Shown here: positions 61,116 through 64,000 of the stretch, in pieces
How the letters are laid out: the number at the start of each line of letters is the position of its first letter
Numbering within the stretch: the first letter of the stretch is position 1
Assembly: GCF_042445055.1 (NCBI RefSeq)
Contig: NZ_CP170339.1
Location: forward strand, 744,001 to 808,000
Direction: 5' to 3'
Length of the DNA stretch: 64,000 nucleotides
Source of the DNA: Falsihalocynthiibacter sp042445055
Lineage (GTDB): Bacteria > Pseudomonadota > Alphaproteobacteria > Rhodobacterales > Rhodobacteraceae
Notes under the pieces: model-generated
The model's input: only the letters and a program-made list of their open reading frames with translations
Database searches by the model: none
What the model was told of the DNA's origin: nothing
Program-made: the position numbers and the translations under genes

Positions 61116-61475
61116 ATGAAGATTTCCCGCGCACATACACGCACCGTCGTGGTTCATGCTTTGGCACTGTTGATGCTGATGACAAGCATGGCGTCGGCAA
61201 TGGGCCAGATGCGCGGCGCAGCCGTTGGCGAAATGGTTCTCTGTACAGGAACTGGCGCGGTTGTTGTGCTTGTGGATGCGGATGGGCAACCTGTTAAGGC
61301 TCAGGTGACATGCCCTGATTGTATGATCTCGGCAGCGCTTGCGGGGGCGGCGGCCCCGACTGTTGAGTATTCTGCGGATCATGCTCTTGCCGCCGTCGAG
61401 ATGCCTGTACGCGTGGCGAGCCTTGCACGGCTGAGAGCGGATGCGCATCGAACGCGTGCGCCGCCGCTTGCCTGA
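61116..61475 (+). CDS. Small exported Cys-containing protein, DUF2946/CutF-like
   Basis: A 119-residue protein with a signal-peptide-like N-terminus (TVVVHALALLMLMTSMASAMG), one Cys at about 43 (VLCTGTG), a CPDC motif at 66-69 and a Pro-containing C-terminus (RTRAPPLA). These traits resemble DUF2946 proteins, including CutF of Rhodobacter capsulatus, an exported nascent chain that senses copper and controls translation of the gene after it. Here a copper chaperone gene follows after 50 bases. The CutF motif is described as Cys-x3-Cys, whereas this has Cys-x2-Cys, so the parallel is uncertain. The ribosome-binding site is weak; a start at 61074 is possible. Confidence 0.6.
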   Translation: MKISRAHTRTVVVHALALLMLMTSMASAMGQMRGAAVGEMVLCTGTGAVVVLVDADGQPVKAQVTCPDCMISAALAGAAAPTVEYSADHALAAVEMPVRVASLARLRADAHRTRAPPLA

Positions 61476-61525
61476 CCGCACATAACAAGCTGCTAAATCC
61501 AAATACACTTCAGAAAGGACACTCT

Positions 61526-62044
61526 ATGTCTTTTGTTACTTCCTTGCGTGCGCCACTAGTTGCGTCGCTTATCGCTACACTTGCTGTCCCTGCATTCGCA
61601 GATATCGAAATCCATGATGCCTATGCGCGCTCTGCGACTAAAGTTGCGAAAACAGGCGCTGCATTTTTCCACATCATGAATACCGGAGAAGCCGATCGAC
61701 TCGTGGGGGTTTCATCCGACGCCGCTCCACGCGTTGAGCTTCACACCCACAAGGACATGGGCGACGGCGTTATGAAAATGATGCACGTCGAAGAAGGCTT
61801 TTCAATTCCGGCCGACGGAATGCACGCGCTTGAACGTGGCGGCGACCACGTGATGTTTATGGGGTTGCCCAAGGGCTTTGAAGACGGCGAAACTGTTTCG
61901 ATTACTTTGCACTTTGAAAAGGCAGGGGACGTTGCCGTTGATATTCCCGTTGATAACGAGCGTGCCGACGATATGGCGCACGGCGACAAGAAACACGGCC
62001 ATGGCGAAATGGACCATGGCGACAAAGATCATAGCAACCACTAA
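61526..62044 (+). CDS. Periplasmic copper chaperone PCu(A)C
   Basis: PCu(A)C proteins carry Cu(I) in the periplasm to cytochrome oxidase subunits. The 172-residue protein has a signal peptide cut near residue 25 (VPAFA) and the full copper motif H-x10-M-x21-H-x-M (His75, Met86, His108, Met110). The C-terminal 25 residues are rich in His, Asp and Met (HGDKKHGHGEMDHGDKDHS), a second likely metal site. AAAGGA precedes the start. It probably serves the aa3 oxidase encoded at 17-21 kb and other copper enzymes. Confidence 0.95.
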   Translation: MSFVTSLRAPLVASLIATLAVPAFADIEIHDAYARSATKVAKTGAAFFHIMNTGEADRLVGVSSDAAPRVELHTHKDMGDGVMKMMHVEEGFSIPADGMHALERGGDHVMFMGLPKGFEDGETVSITLHFEKAGDVAVDIPVDNERADDMAHGDKKHGHGEMDHGDKDHSNH

Positions 62045-62052
62045 ATCAACGG

Positions 62053-62078
62053 GCAGGTGCGGCGATTGCTGCGCCTGC
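62053..62078. terminator. Inverted repeat between converging PCu(A)C and small secreted protein genes
   Basis: An 8-bp stem (GCAGGTGC with GCGCCTGC, one G-T pair, 10-base loop) fills most of the 45-base gap between two convergent genes. No T-run is present on either side. Confidence 0.4.
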
Positions 62079-62089
62079 TCTACGTCTGG

Positions 62090-62416
62090 TTAGCTGGTGC
62101 AGAACGTACGTGCGGTGTTGCCGAACTCTTTGTAACGAAGCCAGAAACGCTCGTCGCTGCTGCGATCGGATTGGCGCACTTCTTGGGCCCTGTGAGGGTC
62201 CTCAAAGAACTTCGCGGCCATCTTCTGCTCTTTGCGAGAGAGCATCATATCCGCAACATCCTGAATACAGCCACAAAGCGGACGCGACGCTTGCTTACGA
62301 TTCGAGCTCATACATGCTCGTTCGATAGTGCTTGCGTCTGCTTGGGGAACGGGAATCGAAACAGTGGCTAATGGAGCCAGTGAAAGAGCCAATACGGCCA
62401 GCTTAATACTCTTCAT
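62090..62416 (-). CDS. Small secreted protein with four cysteines, unknown function
   Basis: A 108-residue protein with a signal peptide (LAVLALSLAPLATVSIPVPQADA, cut near residue 28). The mature part has Cys at about 35, 48, 50 and 106 and the segment LCGCIQDVADMMLSRKEQK. Similar proteins in Rhodobacterales are sometimes labelled arginine transporter, which nothing here supports: there is no membrane domain and no binding-protein fold. Two disulfides in the periplasm are likely. Confidence 0.75.
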   Translation of the reverse strand: MKSIKLAVLALSLAPLATVSIPVPQADASTIERACMSSNRKQASRPLCGCIQDVADMMLSRKEQKMAAKFFEDPHRAQEVRQSDRSSDERFWLRYKEFGNTARTFCTS

Positions 62417-62691
62417 AACTATTGCCTGTCATTGTTAATATCACGTCCGCTCCAATTTTTCGGAGTCATCACATGAACTGCTGCGGCGCTATTATGGCAA
62501 ATTTTGCGCCATAAATCAATTCTTACGATTCCAAGAAATCAGGACGGATCGCCACAGTACCGAGGTATCCACTGCCGCTACTGATCGCTGCGCGGCAAAA
62601 TGCTGGTTTCGCGTAAAATATCGTGGCTTAGAGCGCTCTAGGACATCAACGCTGCTTGACCAAACCTCAAATGCACAGCATATCAATCGCT

Positions 62692-64000
62692 ATGACAGAT
62701 CTTGATAGAATCCGTAATTTCTCGATCGTGGCGCACATCGACCACGGCAAATCCACCCTTGCTGACCGACTCATCCAAGAGACGGGCACTGTGGCAGTGC
62801 GCGACATGCAGGAGCAGCTCCTCGATAGCATGGATATCGAGCGCGAGCGCGGCATCACGATCAAGGCCAACACTGTTCGGATTGAGTATAAAGCGGACGA
62901 TGGGAAGGACTATGTCCTCAACCTTATCGACACCCCCGGTCACGTCGATTTTGCCTATGAAGTTTCGCGCTCGATGCGTGCGGTTGAAGGCTCGCTCTTG
63001 GTTGTAGACTCTAGTCAAGGGGTCGAGGCTCAGACGCTTGCGAACGTCTATCATGCGATGGAAGCCGACCATGAGATCGTGCCCGTCCTCAATAAGATTG
63101 ACTTGCCCGCATCAGATTGCGACCGCGTTGCCGAGCAGATCGAAGATGTCATTGGCATTGATGCTTCTGGTGCCATTCAGGTCTCGGCCAAAACGGGCCA
63201 AGGTATCCACGAGACGCTTGAGGCAATCGTGAATGAGTTGCCAGCCCCAAAAGGGACACGTGACGCGCCGCTCAAGGCGATGCTGGTGGATTCTTGGTAT
63301 GACGCCTACCTCGGCGTGATCGTTCTCGTGCGCATTATCGATGGAGTCCTCAAGAAGGGCGACAAGATCAAGATGATGCAGAATAGCTCGGTTCATCCAG
63401 TGGATCGCATTGGGGTTTTCCGTCCTCAGATGCAAGTTGTTGATGAGTTGGGGCCAGGTGAAATCGGCTTCCTCACCGCGTCAATCAAGCAGGTTCGCGA
63501 TACCCGCGTGGGTGATACGATCACGCACGAAAAAGGCGGCTGTGCGCAGGCGCTTCCGGGCTTTAAACCTGCGCAGCCTGTTGTTTTCTGTGGCTTGTTC
63601 CCAGTCGATAGCGCCGAGTTCGAAGATCTTCGCGATTCAATCGAGAAGCTTGCGTTGAATGACGCTTCGTTCTCGTTTGAGATGGAAACATCTGCGGCAC
63701 TTGGTTTTGGGTTCCGGTGTGGCTTCCTTGGGTTGCTGCACCTTGAGGTGATCCGTGACCGTATCGAACGTGAGTACGATATTGACCTTATCACAACAGC
63801 ACCTTCGGTTATCTACCACATCCACCTAAAAGACGGCACGCAGATGGAGTTGCACAACCCCGCTGATATGCCTGATCTTACGTTGGTGGATCACATCGAA
63901 GAGCCGCGCATCAAGGCGACAATTCTTGTGCCTGACGAATACTTGGGTGATGTGCTCAAGCTGTGTCAGGACCGTCGCGGGGTTCAGCTTGATCTGACTT
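62692..64000 (+). CDS. lepA: Translation elongation factor 4 (LepA), 5' part, runs off the right edge
   Basis: Ribosome-associated GTPase that can back-translocate stalled ribosomes. About 436 residues are visible. G1 is VAHIDHGKSTLADRL, the switch region has DSMDIERERGITIKA, G3 is NLIDTPGHVDF and G4 is VLNKIDLP. The LepA-like domain III part follows (GFGFRCGFLGLLHLEVI). I chose the ATG of MTDLDRIRNFSIV because this is the usual N-terminus; an in-frame ATG lies seven codons upstream. The 275-base space before it holds a tiny open frame of 13 codons (62473-62514) and a 7-bp inverted repeat (TTATGGC/GCCATAA). Confidence 0.95.
   Translation, partial: MTDLDRIRNFSIVAHIDHGKSTLADRLIQETGTVAVRDMQEQLLDSMDIERERGITIKANTVRIEYKADDGKDYVLNLIDTPGHVDFAYEVSRSMRAVEGSLLVVDSSQGVEAQTLANVYHAMEADHEIVPVLNKIDLPASDCDRVAEQIEDVIGIDASGAIQVSAKTGQGIHETLEAIVNELPAPKGTRDAPLKAMLVDSWYDAYLGVIVLVRIIDGVLKKGDKIKMMQNSSVHPVDRIGVFRPQMQVVDELGPGEIGFLTASIKQVRDTRVGDTITHEKGGCAQALPGFKPAQPVVFCGLFPVDSAEFEDLRDSIEKLALNDASFSFEMETSAALGFGFRCGFLGLLHLEVIRDRIEREYDIDLITTAPSVIYHIHLKDGTQMELHNPADMPDLTLVDHIEEPRIKATILVPDEYLGDVLKLCQDRRGVQLDLT

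Noticed and set aside
62090..62416. Arginine transporter as the name of the small secreted protein
   Set aside because: The 108-residue protein has no membrane domain or binding-protein fold; the label seems to be carried over from automatic annotation.
1..64000. tRNA or rRNA genes, CRISPR arrays, insertion sequences, integrases or prophage genes
   Set aside because: I looked for clover-leaf elements, repeat-spacer patterns, transposase motifs and phage genes in the gaps and found none. The gene order looks like ordinary chromosome.

Overview
The window reads as chromosome of a marine-type alphaproteobacterium of the order Rhodobacterales (Roseobacter group). The reasons are a GcrA cell-cycle regulator, TTAA-N7-TTAA CtrA-type boxes, the gene order ctaC-ctaB-orf-ctaG-ctaE-surf1-thrC-M16 peptidase, a Tad pilus locus with an OmpA-type lipoprotein between cpaC and cpaE, and moderate G+C by eye. 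I saw no rRNA, tRNA, CRISPR array, insertion sequence, prophage or integrase. Both ends cut genes: cpaE on the left and lepA on the right. Layout, left to right. (1) 1-4330, minus strand: a Tad/Flp pilus locus (two Flp-like pilins, cpaB, cpaC, OmpA lipoprotein, cpaE), with terminators after the first pilin and, unexpectedly, between cpaB and cpaC. (2) 4668-10064: a lytic transglycosylase, then a set resembling the mycobacterial decaprenyl-phosphoryl-arabinose pathway (HAD-UbiA fusion, DprE2-like reductase, DprE1-like oxidase) with a flippase-like membrane protein. (3) 10189-17134, minus: 3-oxoacid CoA-transferase, topA, dprA, tldD. (4) 17315-26270, plus: cytochrome c oxidase subunits and assembly factors, running into thrC, an M16 peptidase, an acetyltransferase and a GlcD-type oxidase. 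(5) 26274-33831, mainly minus: apt, mtnP, flavin reductase, ptsP, lysC, DUF1178, a Nudix hydrolase and two small genes. (6) 34087-36651: an orphan chemoreceptor with a CheR-binding-like C-terminus. (7) 36714-43954, minus: a tight cluster of TerC, a 27-residue membrane peptide, XpaC-like, TelA-like, DUF2927 lipoprotein, SPFH-GYF protein, zinc-ribbon membrane protein and a PfkB sugar kinase. (8) 44006-60998: housekeeping genes (rluB-type pseudouridine synthase, tadA, rimO, AsmA, gcrA, ABC permease, argD, argF, gnd, Pit, Nudix, hrpB, DUF3108, meaB, rpmB). (9) 61116-62416: a small exported Cys-containing protein resembling DUF2946, a PCu(A)C copper chaperone and a small secreted protein; then lepA. 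The two best candidates for a coherent, under-described system are the TerC/XpaC/TelA/SPFH/zinc-ribbon cluster, which joins parts that in Bacillus lie in separate membrane-stress operons, and the polyprenyl-phosphoarabinose-like gene set. A third lead is the small exported protein before PCu(A)C, which resembles the nascent-chain copper sensor CutF. All functional statements come from reading motifs; no database search was run.
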